Source: Pedobacter indicus (lineage in GTDB: Bacteria > Bacteroidota > Bacteroidia > Sphingobacteriales > Sphingobacteriaceae). Taken from it: a DNA stretch of 64,000 nucleotides. A program made the translations under genes and the position numbers. This document shows positions 1 to 8,562 of this stretch, piece after piece. The stretch is from positions 2,542,001 to 2,606,000 of the forward strand of contig NZ_QRGB01000001.1 in NCBI RefSeq assembly GCF_003449035.1. Reading direction: 5' to 3'. Below the pieces are notes generated by a model. It did not search any database. It was not told where the DNA came from and saw only the letters and a list, made by a program, of their open reading frames with translations. The first letter of the stretch is position 1. Each line of letters opens with the position of its first letter.

Positions 1-16
1 TCTTCCTGTTTTAAGT

Positions 17-973
17 TTATATTTTAAATCCTGAACTTTGATTTGTTCTTAATTGCATGCGTCGCCCTCCATTCTTTTTACTTTCATCTGCCGCAATAAT
101 AAACGCCATGATTTCAAGGGTTTCTTCTAGGCTAACTGGAGATTTCTTTTCCTCAAAAAAATTGATAATCTCAGAAGCTATTGGTTCGAAACCTTCGAAA
201 CCACCTAAAATAATATTTGATTTCTGTCCGAACACTACTCCTCCAAACCCATCGCTGCCCCTTCTTGCTCCTCTAAATGTTCCTATTCTTCCGTCACGCC
301 ATTGTCCAATTAAATAGTCATAGTTTTCATTATTAATTCTTTGGACACTTGTACACCCCGGCCCCATTATAGCAAAAAGCATCTCAATACCATTGATAGC
401 ATTCCAAAGTAAATCAGGTTCTGAACCATCAAAATGGGCTGGACTATAAGTATGCGCACCTAAAATTTTTCCTACCCTCCATTTACTTATCCAATTGTCT
501 AGTCGCCTAATACTATCTATAAACCTCAAAGAGGAAGAAGAGAAAACTGGCGTATTGTGACGTTTAGAAGAGCGATAAATTGACAGCGCGTCATCCCATG
601 ACCCAGCGAGAGGTTTATGGATAAATACTGGCTTGCCTGCTTCGATAGCTAGAAGCGCTTGTTCCCGATGCACGCGCCCATCATTACTTGTGATTATAAC
701 ACAGTCAACAAGTTGTAAGAGTTCTTTAATTGAATGCACTATATTCACACCAAGTCTTCTTAACGCTTCACTATATTCAGGAACTCTAGCACTTCTATAA
801 GTTAAATCTCTCGTTCCGTGGGGATAAGCCGCGGAGACACGATAACCGTAGTATTTCCCTTCGTCAGAGACTTTGTTAATTATCCTTGTTAATTCAACCG
901 ACAGCATATGGTCAAGTCCTATAATTCCAATACGTCTGCTTTCCCGGGGTGGCTTTTTGTTCATAATATTCAT
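17..973 (-). CDS. GFO/IDH/MocA-family oxidoreductase (paralogue of the gene at 10090)
   Basis: Predicted NAD(P)-dependent sugar oxidoreductase of 318 residues without a signal peptide, so probably cytoplasmic. The N-terminal Rossmann motif reads RIGIIGLDH (about residues 14-22). The family EKP motif is present as HKPLAG, keeping the lysine that polarises the substrate hydroxyl. It aligns along its whole length with the protein at 10090-10998; shared stretches include PVFSSSSLRFI, GIEMLF and GGFEG, so the two are paralogues. The stop codon is inside the window, so the gene is complete. It lies about 1.7 kb beyond the end of the main carbohydrate operon, across a decayed region, and may be a stranded duplicate. 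Substrate unknown. Confidence 0.85.
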   Translation of the reverse strand: MNIMNKKPPRESRRIGIIGLDHMLSVELTRIINKVSDEGKYYGYRVSAAYPHGTRDLTYRSARVPEYSEALRRLGVNIVHSIKELLQLVDCVIITSNDGRVHREQALLAIEAGKPVFIHKPLAGSWDDALSIYRSSKRHNTPVFSSSSLRFIDSIRRLDNWISKWRVGKILGAHTYSPAHFDGSEPDLLWNAINGIEMLFAIMGPGCTSVQRINNENYDYLIGQWRDGRIGTFRGARRGSDGFGGVVFGQKSNIILGGFEGFEPIASEIINFFEEKKSPVSLEETLEIMAFIIAADESKKNGGRRMQLRTNQSSGFKI

Positions 974-1113
974 AAATCTTAAGAGCTTAAATTAAGGACT
1001 GACCATGATCACAATGCAAATTATAATATTATTTCACAACCGAAATAGCAGCTTGTTTTCGAAGTTACATAAATACAGTTAAATATTACTGCAATAAAAC
1101 AAATATATATTGA

Positions 1114-1371
1114 AATATAAAAAGCATCGTTCACTTTATTGATATCCTTTACGCGGAAGCGGACGGGAATTATACGCATATCTATACGGTAGACCGAAAG
1201 TATACGCTGCGCGCTAACCTGAAGCGCACGCACCAGGAGGTGCTGAACCATGATTGGTTTAAGCGGGTGCATAAGTCTTTTGTGGTAAACGAACGCCACA
1301 TTGATAAGATTCTGCACACGCATGTGATGCTGAGGTCTGGTGAGGTGATTCCGGTGAGTAAGAATTATTGA
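1114..1371 (+). pseudogene. LytTR DNA-binding domain remnant
   Basis: An open frame from a stop at 1111-1113 to TGA at 1369-1371 encodes a recognisable LytTR domain C-terminal half: DILYAEADGNYTHIYT, then LRANLKRTHQEVL, then FKRVHKSFVVNERHI, ending VIPVSKNY. No receiver domain and no usable start codon precede it, and the upstream 140 bases are AT-rich with no related coding. Codon use is more GC-rich than the surroundings. It is best read as the 3' scar of a LytTR response regulator gene lost by deletion. A predicted reading frame on the opposite strand here is a shadow. Confidence 0.8.
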
Positions 1372-1422
1372 TTCACAAAGGTGCTGAAAATGATAGGTGG
1401 GGCTAGTGAGGGGGAAATTTCA

Positions 1423-1430
1423 TATATTTG
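1423..1430 (+). promoter_or_regulatory. Bacteroidota -7 box upstream of toxin-antitoxin pair
   Basis: TATATTTG matches the TAnnTTTG -7 consensus exactly. It lies 42 bases before the antitoxin ATG, giving an expected 5' leader of roughly 35 bases. No clear TTTG-type -33 element is visible at the usual distance, so the call rests on one box. Confidence 0.45.
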
Positions 1431-1472
1431 TGGTAGAGGCAAATATTGTCATTTTATTAAATATAAGAAGCT

Positions 1473-1700
1473 ATGAAATTAACGATAAATATCGAAGGGG
1501 AAGCCGCTGAACGAAAAATCAAGGCACTGCTAGATAAGTTAGGGGTGGAATATTCAATCGACAAAGATAGTCAGTCTTATAAATGGTGGGAGGATCAACT
1601 ACTGGTTCAAGAATTACATGAACGTTCTCAGCGGCTAAAATCAGGACAAGACGTAGGTGTAACTTTTGATGAAGTAAAACGCCGGTTAAATTCTAAATAA
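1473..1700 (+). CDS. Putative antitoxin of a type II toxin-antitoxin pair
   Basis: A 75-residue acidic-basic protein starting MKLTINIEGEAAERKI, directly upstream of a RelE/ParE-like toxin gene. The C-terminal end, GQDVGVTFDEVKRRLNSK, resembles the toxin-binding tails of small antitoxins. The two genes are 22 bases apart on the same strand, the usual antitoxin-first order. No DNA-binding fold can be assigned with confidence. The call rests mainly on gene size and context. The antitoxin would neutralise the downstream toxin and probably autoregulate the pair. Confidence 0.65.
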   Translation: MKLTINIEGEAAERKIKALLDKLGVEYSIDKDSQSYKWWEDQLLVQELHERSQRLKSGQDVGVTFDEVKRRLNSK

Positions 1701-1722
1701 ATAGATAGTATAATCAAAAAAA

Positions 1723-2040
1723 GTGTCGCTCACAGTTATTCTTTCTTCAGTTGCAGAAATGGAATTGCAGGAATCTTACGAATGGTATGAGTATAAACAA
1801 GCGGGATTGGGTGAAAGGTTTCTTGGACAAATTGAGGCATCGATTAATGCAATTGTTCTTAATCCCGAATTATATCCAATAAAAATTAGATCATTTCGCC
1901 AATACGTTGTATCCAAATTTCCATATATTATTGTCTATGAACTAATTTCAGAGCAACGATTAATACATATCCTTCATATATTTCATACTGATAGAAATCC
2001 AGTTAGAATTACGAAAAATCTTGGGAACTATGACAGCTGA
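1723..2040 (+). CDS. RelE/ParE-family toxin
   Basis: A 105-residue protein of RelE/ParE superfamily size and pattern. The N-terminal helix region AEMELQESYEWYEYKQAGLGERF matches the family's 'A..el..a..wYe....gLG.rF' layout, followed by I..NP..YP, then YVVSKFPYIIVYEL and a C-terminal strand region HILHIFHTDRNPV. It starts at GTG (1723); no ATG fits better. Such toxins either cleave ribosome-associated mRNA (RelE) or poison gyrase (ParE), and the sequence alone does not decide which. It forms a pair with the antitoxin gene just upstream. Confidence 0.8.
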   Translation: MSLTVILSSVAEMELQESYEWYEYKQAGLGERFLGQIEASINAIVLNPELYPIKIRSFRQYVVSKFPYIIVYELISEQRLIHILHIFHTDRNPVRITKNLGNYDS

Positions 2041-2196
2041 GCACACCTAGGTTCATCAAATCTAATAGGAAATTGTCTTTTGGATCTCGGCTTAGGAAAT
2101 GGGTAGGTTGAATTTGTGTCGAAGATAACCCTAATTTGGTTATTTAAACATCATAATTTTAAACCAGCGATTAATTGGAGTGCTGATTAAAGTGTA

Positions 2197-2544
2197 CTAA
2201 CCACTATGGGTATTTATAGAATCACGGTCACCCTCCTTCCTTCTAGGCCAATCTAGCTTCTCTGTTTGATAAGAGCTTTGAAACAAATAAATGAAAAGGA
2301 AAATAACTGAAAAAGAGGCAGCAATAGCAAGTACAGCCGGACGACGTTTTTTTTTATAGATGTTTTGTATTATGAAAGTCCAAATTCGTTTTTGAGTACG
2401 AATTTTATGCCCATCACTTGTCCACTTCCAATCGCTAGATTTTACTCGGTTTTCTAACCAGGATTCTACAATTTTTCTTTCATAATCCGTGCAGATGCCG
2501 TCTATATATTTTTGTAAAAGGACTTTGTAGTCTTTCTGCTTCAT
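2197..2544 (-). pseudogene. Truncated FecR-like anti-sigma factor
   Basis: The 115 residues contain the cytoplasmic N-terminal part of a Bacteroidota FecR protein (MKQKDYKVLLQKYIDG, then ERKIVESWLE) and one membrane segment (about residues 70-90, AVLAIAASFSVIFLFIYLF). After about 25 more residues the frame stops. The periplasmic FecR and DUF4974 domains, about 250 residues, are missing (compare the intact gene at 19082). No sigma factor gene accompanies it. It probably once served the adjacent SusC/SusD pair at 3901-8535. A short expressed protein cannot be excluded. Confidence 0.65.
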
Positions 2545-2727
2545 TGGATCATACGGTTTAATAATAGAAGCAATAAGAGCTCCTTAAATCTAAGAGCTTT
2601 TATTTATCAAACAGTAGACTATGAATCGGAAAATATTTTACAACTTCCTGTTTATCAGCAACAAAATATTATCATTTGTAAGATCATAATCGAAGGCACC
2701 TCACTCGAGGTAAATTTAGAGAATAGA

Positions 2728-3867
2728 TTATGGTTTCATTAAAAACTTCTCAAAAAAGGCATAAGCGATGTCATTTGCTTCTTTATCCGGTCGGTGCGTA
2801 GGCCGGTTAGTCATCCCTACCCGATCATCATAACCTAGTAGCTTGTTCACGGCTATAGTCGAATTCAACGGGATCCAGCGCTCTGGTGGGTCTTCAGATC
2901 CGCCAGACACCAAAAAAGGTCGCGGCGCCATCAGGGCATGCAATTCATGCAGATCATAACCGTTCTTAACAAGCTCTGGATAAAGGCCTTGTGCGGGGTT
3001 ATCTCCTGTAATGAGTGCTCTTTTACGCCAAGGTTTAGGATGATAGCCGAGATACCAGGGTTCCCAATAGTTGACCGCAATGCGACTTTCGTCGAATACG
3101 ATTCCAGGATCAGACCAAACGGCTGCAGCGAATTTGTCATAAAGCGTTGAGGCAAACATGGACCATTTTCCACCGAAAGATAAACCGATGATACCGATCT
3201 TGCTGCCGTCTACCTCTGGTCTTTTGGCCAATGCTTCCAGAGCATTGGCGCCGGCATAACCCAACATGGAAAGGGGCTCTACTTCAGCATGTTCGATACT
3301 GGGGTAATAGAGTGAATAGGTTTTGGCTTTGGTAGCTTCGGTGGTGCCGATGGAAAGACTAACGAAGCCTCTTTTGGTGAGCTGGTAGGCAAAGTCAAAA
3401 TGTGGTACGTCCCTGCCCTGCCCGATAGCGGTTTCGGGTTCGTAGAAGACGCTGATGACGGCTGGGCGCTTACCCGTTGTGGGGTTCTTGCCGGGAACAT
3501 CATCGTCCGGAACGAGCAGGTAGCCTTCGGTACTTTCATTAGGTAGCCACTTGAATCGTACTTTATACTGTGTAAAGTCTTCACGCTTGGTACTGCTGAG
3601 GATCTCGAGCTGCTGGTCGGTTATCACGTCCGGCCACTCGCCCATCAATTCCATCCACCGCTCGCGGATTTCCTTTCTGCGTTCTGCCCAGTCGGCTGTG
3701 GTTTTTACCTGCCGACCGTCGTAAAATTGAAGGACGTTCCGGTAGTCGCCAAATTTGCCCTGAAATTCGGGAGGTGGGGTGAAGTATTGGGAGATGTCTA
3801 AGGATTGCGCAAAGCTGCCGAAACAGCCTGCGCAAATAAATAAAAGGATACTTGATATTGTTTTCAT
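2728..3867 (-). CDS. Secreted alpha/beta hydrolase (dienelactone hydrolase / acetyl esterase-like)
   Basis: A 379-residue exported esterase-type hydrolase. The chosen start gives a signal peptide, MKTISSILLFICAGCFGSFAQ; an in-frame ATG 33 bases upstream would spoil it. The nucleophile elbow is GLSFGG (about residues 232-237). The acid residue is probably in GGSEDPPE and the histidine in THRPD near the C-terminus. It is the last gene of the minus-strand carbohydrate operon, following SusD by 33 bases. It may remove ester groups from the imported glycan or a related ligand; the substrate is not shown by the sequence. Confidence 0.8.
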   Translation of the reverse strand: MKTISSILLFICAGCFGSFAQSLDISQYFTPPPEFQGKFGDYRNVLQFYDGRQVKTTADWAERRKEIRERWMELMGEWPDVITDQQLEILSSTKREDFTQYKVRFKWLPNESTEGYLLVPDDDVPGKNPTTGKRPAVISVFYEPETAIGQGRDVPHFDFAYQLTKRGFVSLSIGTTEATKAKTYSLYYPSIEHAEVEPLSMLGYAGANALEALAKRPEVDGSKIGIIGLSFGGKWSMFASTLYDKFAAAVWSDPGIVFDESRIAVNYWEPWYLGYHPKPWRKRALITGDNPAQGLYPELVKNGYDLHELHALMAPRPFLVSGGSEDPPERWIPLNSTIAVNKLLGYDDRVGMTNRPTHRPDKEANDIAYAFFEKFLMKP

Positions 3868-3900
3868 TACTACATAATTTCGTTCTGAGCCAGTTAGCAC

Positions 3901-5421
3901 TTAAAACGTATAACCGGGATTCTGCTCCAAGGCCTTGTTCCGCTCCCATGCTTCGCGAGGTATGGGAAGAAGGATGGGCTGAGTTTGTAACCAAGGTTTG
4001 CTGTCTACATTAAGCTGTGCGAAATTTGGACGGTTTTCACGGATAAAATCGATAAAGCGCCCTCTTCGGTTAAGATCGGAGAAGGCTCCGGCTGATTCCC
4101 AGATAAACTCCATTCTTCTTTCATAGAAAATAGCATCGAGTACAGCATCCTTTCCTAAGGCGGTTGACTTGGCATCAAGTTCTGCTCGTTGACGGATCAG
4201 GTTAACTTGTGCCATAGCTTCGGCACTGCGGCCGACTTCATTCAGGGCCTCAGCATAGTTTAACAGGATTTCGGCATAACGCAAAACAGGTGCGTTGACA
4301 CCGGACATGCCGATGGTCGCTTTTTGCCAGTACTTGGTGGTTATATACCCGGTTTTAGACCATCCGTCTGGCACGCTGGTAGGCATAACAAAGTCTGGCA
4401 TATCTTGATGAGGTTCGCCCGGGCCAATGATAACATCCCAATAGCGTTCGTCTTTAATCTTACCGCTACCGTCTTTCTCAAAGGCATTTACCCAATGGCC
4501 TTGTGGAACGAAATTGCTCCAAGCTCCTGAACCTGTGAACTCAGATGGTGCGCCGCGTGGTGCGGTACGGTAAACAATGTTGCTCCCTTCGCCGTCATTT
4601 CCACCACGGAATTGGGTAGCAAAGACGATCTCTTCATTGGCTTCATTTTCTTCTTTGAAGATGTCTCTGAAGTTTTCAACCAAACCATAGTGACCTGAAT
4701 TGATGATCTCTTCACTGACACGAACTACATCAGCCCATTTCTCTTGCCACAGGTAGGCTTTGGCCAAGAAACCCTGAGCGGCACCCTTTGTAGCACGACC
4801 AAAGTCGTCGCCTTCCCAGGTTTCAGGCAATACGGCAATGGCTTCGGTTAGATCGGTTTCAATCTGTGCCCAAACTTCTTCTGCGGTAGCACGGGGAATC
4901 TCCATCTCGGAACTGGCATCAAGTTCTTCTAAAACAAGGGGTACGCCGCCGAAATAGTTGACCAGGCGATAGTAATAGATAGCACGCAGGAACTTGGCTT
5001 GTGCCAATATTTTTTCTTTAACATCGGCATCCAGCTCTTCCATCTGACTGACGCGTGATATCGTAAAGTTGGCGCGACTAACACCGGTATAGGTCTGCTG
5101 ATACATGTCACGGATTTTCGTGTTGCTGGCGGGAAGTGCCAATGTGTGGATTTCAATACGAGCTGCCGATCCGTCCATTTCATAGAGATCGCCACTCATA
5201 GCCCATTCAATATCAGCTGCATCAATCGAAACGCCATAGGTTTGGTTGGGTTGTAATTGTCCATAGACACCGGTTAGTGCTTGTTGGGCGTCTGATTCGG
5301 TTTGGAAAAAGTTAAGATCGGTTAACTGGTCTTTGGGGGTAAGTGTTAGAAATTCGTCGCCGCACGATGATACGATGCTGACGCAAATAATGGCTGTTAT
5401 ATATTTTATGATCGTTTTCAT
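3901..5421 (-). CDS. SusD/RagB-family glycan-binding lipoprotein
   Basis: Outer-membrane surface lipoprotein of 506 residues that caps the TonB-dependent channel encoded just upstream and captures ligand. The signal peptide ends at the lipobox SSCGDEF (Cys about residue 20). The sequence has SusD hallmarks: an N-terminal TPR-like region (FFQTESDAQQALTGVYG), FLRAIYYYRLVNYFGGVPLV, VLRYAEILLNYAEALNEVG, RRMEFIWE, and the C-terminal ALEQNPGYTF. Its length is typical. The gap to the SusC gene is 21 bases, consistent with cotranscription. Confidence 0.93.
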   Translation of the reverse strand: MKTIIKYITAIICVSIVSSCGDEFLTLTPKDQLTDLNFFQTESDAQQALTGVYGQLQPNQTYGVSIDAADIEWAMSGDLYEMDGSAARIEIHTLALPASNTKIRDMYQQTYTGVSRANFTISRVSQMEELDADVKEKILAQAKFLRAIYYYRLVNYFGGVPLVLEELDASSEMEIPRATAEEVWAQIETDLTEAIAVLPETWEGDDFGRATKGAAQGFLAKAYLWQEKWADVVRVSEEIINSGHYGLVENFRDIFKEENEANEEIVFATQFRGGNDGEGSNIVYRTAPRGAPSEFTGSGAWSNFVPQGHWVNAFEKDGSGKIKDERYWDVIIGPGEPHQDMPDFVMPTSVPDGWSKTGYITTKYWQKATIGMSGVNAPVLRYAEILLNYAEALNEVGRSAEAMAQVNLIRQRAELDAKSTALGKDAVLDAIFYERRMEFIWESAGAFSDLNRRGRFIDFIRENRPNFAQLNVDSKPWLQTQPILLPIPREAWERNKALEQNPGYTF

Positions 5422-5442
5422 AATATCTTTTGAATTTGAATT

Positions 5443-8400
5443 CTAGAGTGAGAGATTTAAACCAAAGCTAATCGTACGCGGCATAGGATATACACCATCA
5501 TCTATCCCTGCCCGGATGGGATTGGTGCTTCCCACCTCTGGATCAAAACCTGAATAATTGGTGAACGTGAAAAGGTTCTGCGCGCTGACGTATAGCCGAA
5601 CACTTTTGAATGTCTTGGTTCTTTCAAGCAAACCTGCCGGAAGGCTATAACCTAGAATCACATTCCGAATGCGCAGATAGTCGCCGTCTTCAATGTAAAA
5701 AGAAGAAGCGTTGGCGTAGTTACCATTGGAATCTACATATTTGAGTTGTGGGATTTCATTTTTTCCGCTTCCGGGTGTCCACCGGTCGAGAACCTCAATA
5801 GCGCTGTTAACGACGCCGGAACCACCGAAATATTTCATCGGGTAGGTTGAGAATTTATTGGAATGGAAAATCTGGTTACCGGCTACACCTTGCAACATCA
5901 GGTTAAAGTCAAAGCCTTTGTAAGTCAGGTCGAAATTAGCACCGTACATGATATCCGGCCATGGGGTTCCGAGTTCGACACGGTCGAGGTCAGTCAGCAG
6001 GTTATCACCATTGATGTCTTTGAACTTGAAGTCACCTGCTACCGCATTAGGCTGTAGGCTTCTATTGACTTCTTCGTTGGTCTGATAGATGCCATCTACC
6101 ACGAAGCCTCGATAGTAGCCGATGGGCCGACCTACTTCGGTGTAAGATGCGCTCATGCTCGTATATTGCAGTGTGGGTCCGTTGATTGGGCGACCGACAC
6201 CGAGACTTTTAACAACATTGGTAAGCGTGGAAAAGTTTCCGTTGATACTGAAATACAGATCACCAACGGTTTTCTGATAGCCTAATGCAAATTCAAAACC
6301 TTTGTTCTGCACTTCACCTCCGTTGACCGATGGTGCTGAAGCAAAACCAGCTTCATAGGAAACCGGTAGGTTTACCAGCATGTCTTTCGTATTTTTGATG
6401 TAGTAGTCGGCCGTCAAAGACACCGCATTTTCAAAAAGGGTGGCATCAATACCGATATTGGTCTGCTGTGTGGTTTCCCATTTCAGGTCGGGATTACCCG
6501 GTCTGGAAAGAGAGGCACCGAGTACCAGATCCTGGCTGGGGCCGAAAACGTAATTATCGCTCCCCGTGCCGCTACGGATGGTATTGAGATAACCGAAAGC
6601 CCCGATAGCATCGTTACCCAATTCACCCCAGCTAGCTCTGATTTTTAAGGAGTTCAAAAAGTTTGCATCGGCGAGGAATGCCTCATCGGAGATGTTCCAA
6701 CCGGCAGACACCGAAGGGAAATTACCCCATTTGTTGTTAGGGCCAAAATTGGATGATCCGTCGCGACGGATACTGGCTGAAAACAGGTACTTGTCTTTAT
6801 AGGCGTAATTCACACGGGCCAGATAGGAAGCGAGTGTATAATCTCCTTTTGTTCCGTTAGCTTCACGTAAATCTGACTTACTACCGTTGATGATTTGCAA
6901 TTGTTCGTTCGCAAACTCCCGACCGATGGCCGTGATCCAGTCAGTTTGGCTGCGCTGCGCTGTTTGACCCACTACAGCCGACAGGCTATGGTCACTGAAG
7001 GTTTTAGAGTAAGATAAGGTATTTTCGATAAGCCAGGTCATGTCTTCGGTCGCTGTTTCACTTAGATAAGCCTGTAGATTACGATAGTGTCCGCGATCGA
7101 CCGTAGGCTCCCACGCACGATTACGGTTGTTATCGTGATCGATCCCTACGCTGGATTTGAAGGTCAAATCGGGTATAATTTCATAGGTTCCAAATACATT
7201 TCCGAAAACGCGGCTGTTACGAAGTCGGTTGTCCATAGATTGTGCTCTGAGAACAGGATTATCACCTTGCGTAGTATAATAAGCTGAATTTCCGTCGATC
7301 ACAGAACCCGGTCCTAATGTCGGATAATATTGTTGTGCAAGGTTAAAAATACCACGATTCATGACCTGATTTTGCTGGCCTTGTCCCTGTGTATAGGTAT
7401 AGGCCAGGGAGCCGCCGAAGGAAAGCTTATCGCTTGCCGTTAGGTCAGCAGTAAAACGTCCCGTATAACGCGAATAACCAGTCTCGATCATCGTACCCTG
7501 CTGATCCATATACCCTAGGGAGGCAGATGCTTTCAGCTTTTCGGTGCCACCTGTTGCTCTAAAATCATAGTTTTGAATGGGTGCTGTGCGAAAAACCTGG
7601 TCGATCCAGTTGGTCCCTGCTCCGAAAGAAGCGGGATCTGCCCATTCCGGATTTGGTGTCATACCCGAATTGGTATACAGTTCATTGGCGAGCGTAGCAA
7701 ATTGTTCTGCGTTAAGAAACTCAGGACGTCTCCAAAGATCCTGCACCCCATAGGATGAATTTAAGGTGATGCGCGCCTGCCCTTCTTTACCGCGCTTGGT
7801 CGTGATGAGGATAACGCCATTAGCAGCGCGAGCACCGTAAATTGCCGCTGAGGCCGCATCTTTGAGCACTTCAATAGACTCAATATCAGCTGGATTAATT
7901 ACCGAAAGGCCGTCGATCCGATCGGAACTTCGGCTGATACTCATGGCACCGGCACTGATCGGAAAACCGTCGACTACATATAAAGGCTGATTGCCGCCAG
8001 TGGTTCCAACACCACGGATACGTACAGAAGCTGAACTGCCCGGCGCGCCGGAAGTCTGTGAGATGTAGACACCGGGAACTTTACCCTGGATAGCTGAAGT
8101 AAAACTGGGTGTCTGCACTTTCACAATATCCTCTGCTTTAACGGAAGAAATAGCACCTGTAAGATCCCTCCTGCGCTGTGTACCATAACCTACGACAACA
8201 ACTTCATCGAGATCTGAAATGGAAGCTTTAAGCACAACGTTGATGCTGCTTCCATCGACAACCCGCTCTTCACTAACAAAACCGATCATATTGAATACCA
8301 GTGTAGCACCATTTTCGGCCTGAATGGTATAACGGCCTTCGGAGTCAGTGGTGCTGGCCACCTGCGTTCCCTGCACCTGAACCGTTACGCCCGGCAAAGG

Positions 8401-8535
8401 CAGTCCGGTTTCATCCGAGACGGTTCCTCTAATCTGCTGTTGGATGTGTACCGACTTTGTCTTTTTCCCATGGGCGGTAACGTTACCGACATGAAAAGTA
8501 AAGAACAGAAATAAAAGAAATAGAGTGTGTTTCAT
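5443..8535 (-). CDS. SusC/RagA-family TonB-dependent outer-membrane transporter
   Basis: A 1030-residue TonB-linked outer-membrane transporter. It has a signal peptide (about residues 1-21), then a carboxypeptidase-like plug extension (IRGTVSDETGLPLPGVTVQV), the SusC signature DLDEVVVVGYGTQ, a plug domain (SVRIRGVGT, PLYVVDGFPI, AASAAIYGARAANGVILITTK) and a C-terminal beta barrel ending ISFGLNLSL. It lacks the N-terminal STN signalling domain found in the second SusC at 15470, so it is probably not directly coupled to a FecR/sigma relay. This fits the truncated FecR remnant at 2197. Imported ligand unknown. Confidence 0.95.
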   Translation of the reverse strand: MKHTLFLLFLFFTFHVGNVTAHGKKTKSVHIQQQIRGTVSDETGLPLPGVTVQVQGTQVASTTDSEGRYTIQAENGATLVFNMIGFVSEERVVDGSSINVVLKASISDLDEVVVVGYGTQRRRDLTGAISSVKAEDIVKVQTPSFTSAIQGKVPGVYISQTSGAPGSSASVRIRGVGTTGGNQPLYVVDGFPISAGAMSISRSSDRIDGLSVINPADIESIEVLKDAASAAIYGARAANGVILITTKRGKEGQARITLNSSYGVQDLWRRPEFLNAEQFATLANELYTNSGMTPNPEWADPASFGAGTNWIDQVFRTAPIQNYDFRATGGTEKLKASASLGYMDQQGTMIETGYSRYTGRFTADLTASDKLSFGGSLAYTYTQGQGQQNQVMNRGIFNLAQQYYPTLGPGSVIDGNSAYYTTQGDNPVLRAQSMDNRLRNSRVFGNVFGTYEIIPDLTFKSSVGIDHDNNRNRAWEPTVDRGHYRNLQAYLSETATEDMTWLIENTLSYSKTFSDHSLSAVVGQTAQRSQTDWITAIGREFANEQLQIINGSKSDLREANGTKGDYTLASYLARVNYAYKDKYLFSASIRRDGSSNFGPNNKWGNFPSVSAGWNISDEAFLADANFLNSLKIRASWGELGNDAIGAFGYLNTIRSGTGSDNYVFGPSQDLVLGASLSRPGNPDLKWETTQQTNIGIDATLFENAVSLTADYYIKNTKDMLVNLPVSYEAGFASAPSVNGGEVQNKGFEFALGYQKTVGDLYFSINGNFSTLTNVVKSLGVGRPINGPTLQYTSMSASYTEVGRPIGYYRGFVVDGIYQTNEEVNRSLQPNAVAGDFKFKDINGDNLLTDLDRVELGTPWPDIMYGANFDLTYKGFDFNLMLQGVAGNQIFHSNKFSTYPMKYFGGSGVVNSAIEVLDRWTPGSGKNEIPQLKYVDSNGNYANASSFYIEDGDYLRIRNVILGYSLPAGLLERTKTFKSVRLYVSAQNLFTFTNYSGFDPEVGSTNPIRAGIDDGVYPMPRTISFGLNLSL

Positions 8536-8562
8536 AATTTTTAGGATTTGAGTGGACTAAAG

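Noticed and set aside
1021-1323. 100-residue minus-strand open frame
   Set aside because: The plus strand encodes an unmistakable LytTR fragment here, so this is its complement.
2125-2143. ATAACC/GGTTAT inverted repeat after the toxin gene as a terminator
   Set aside because: Only six base pairs and a three-T tail; too weak to call.
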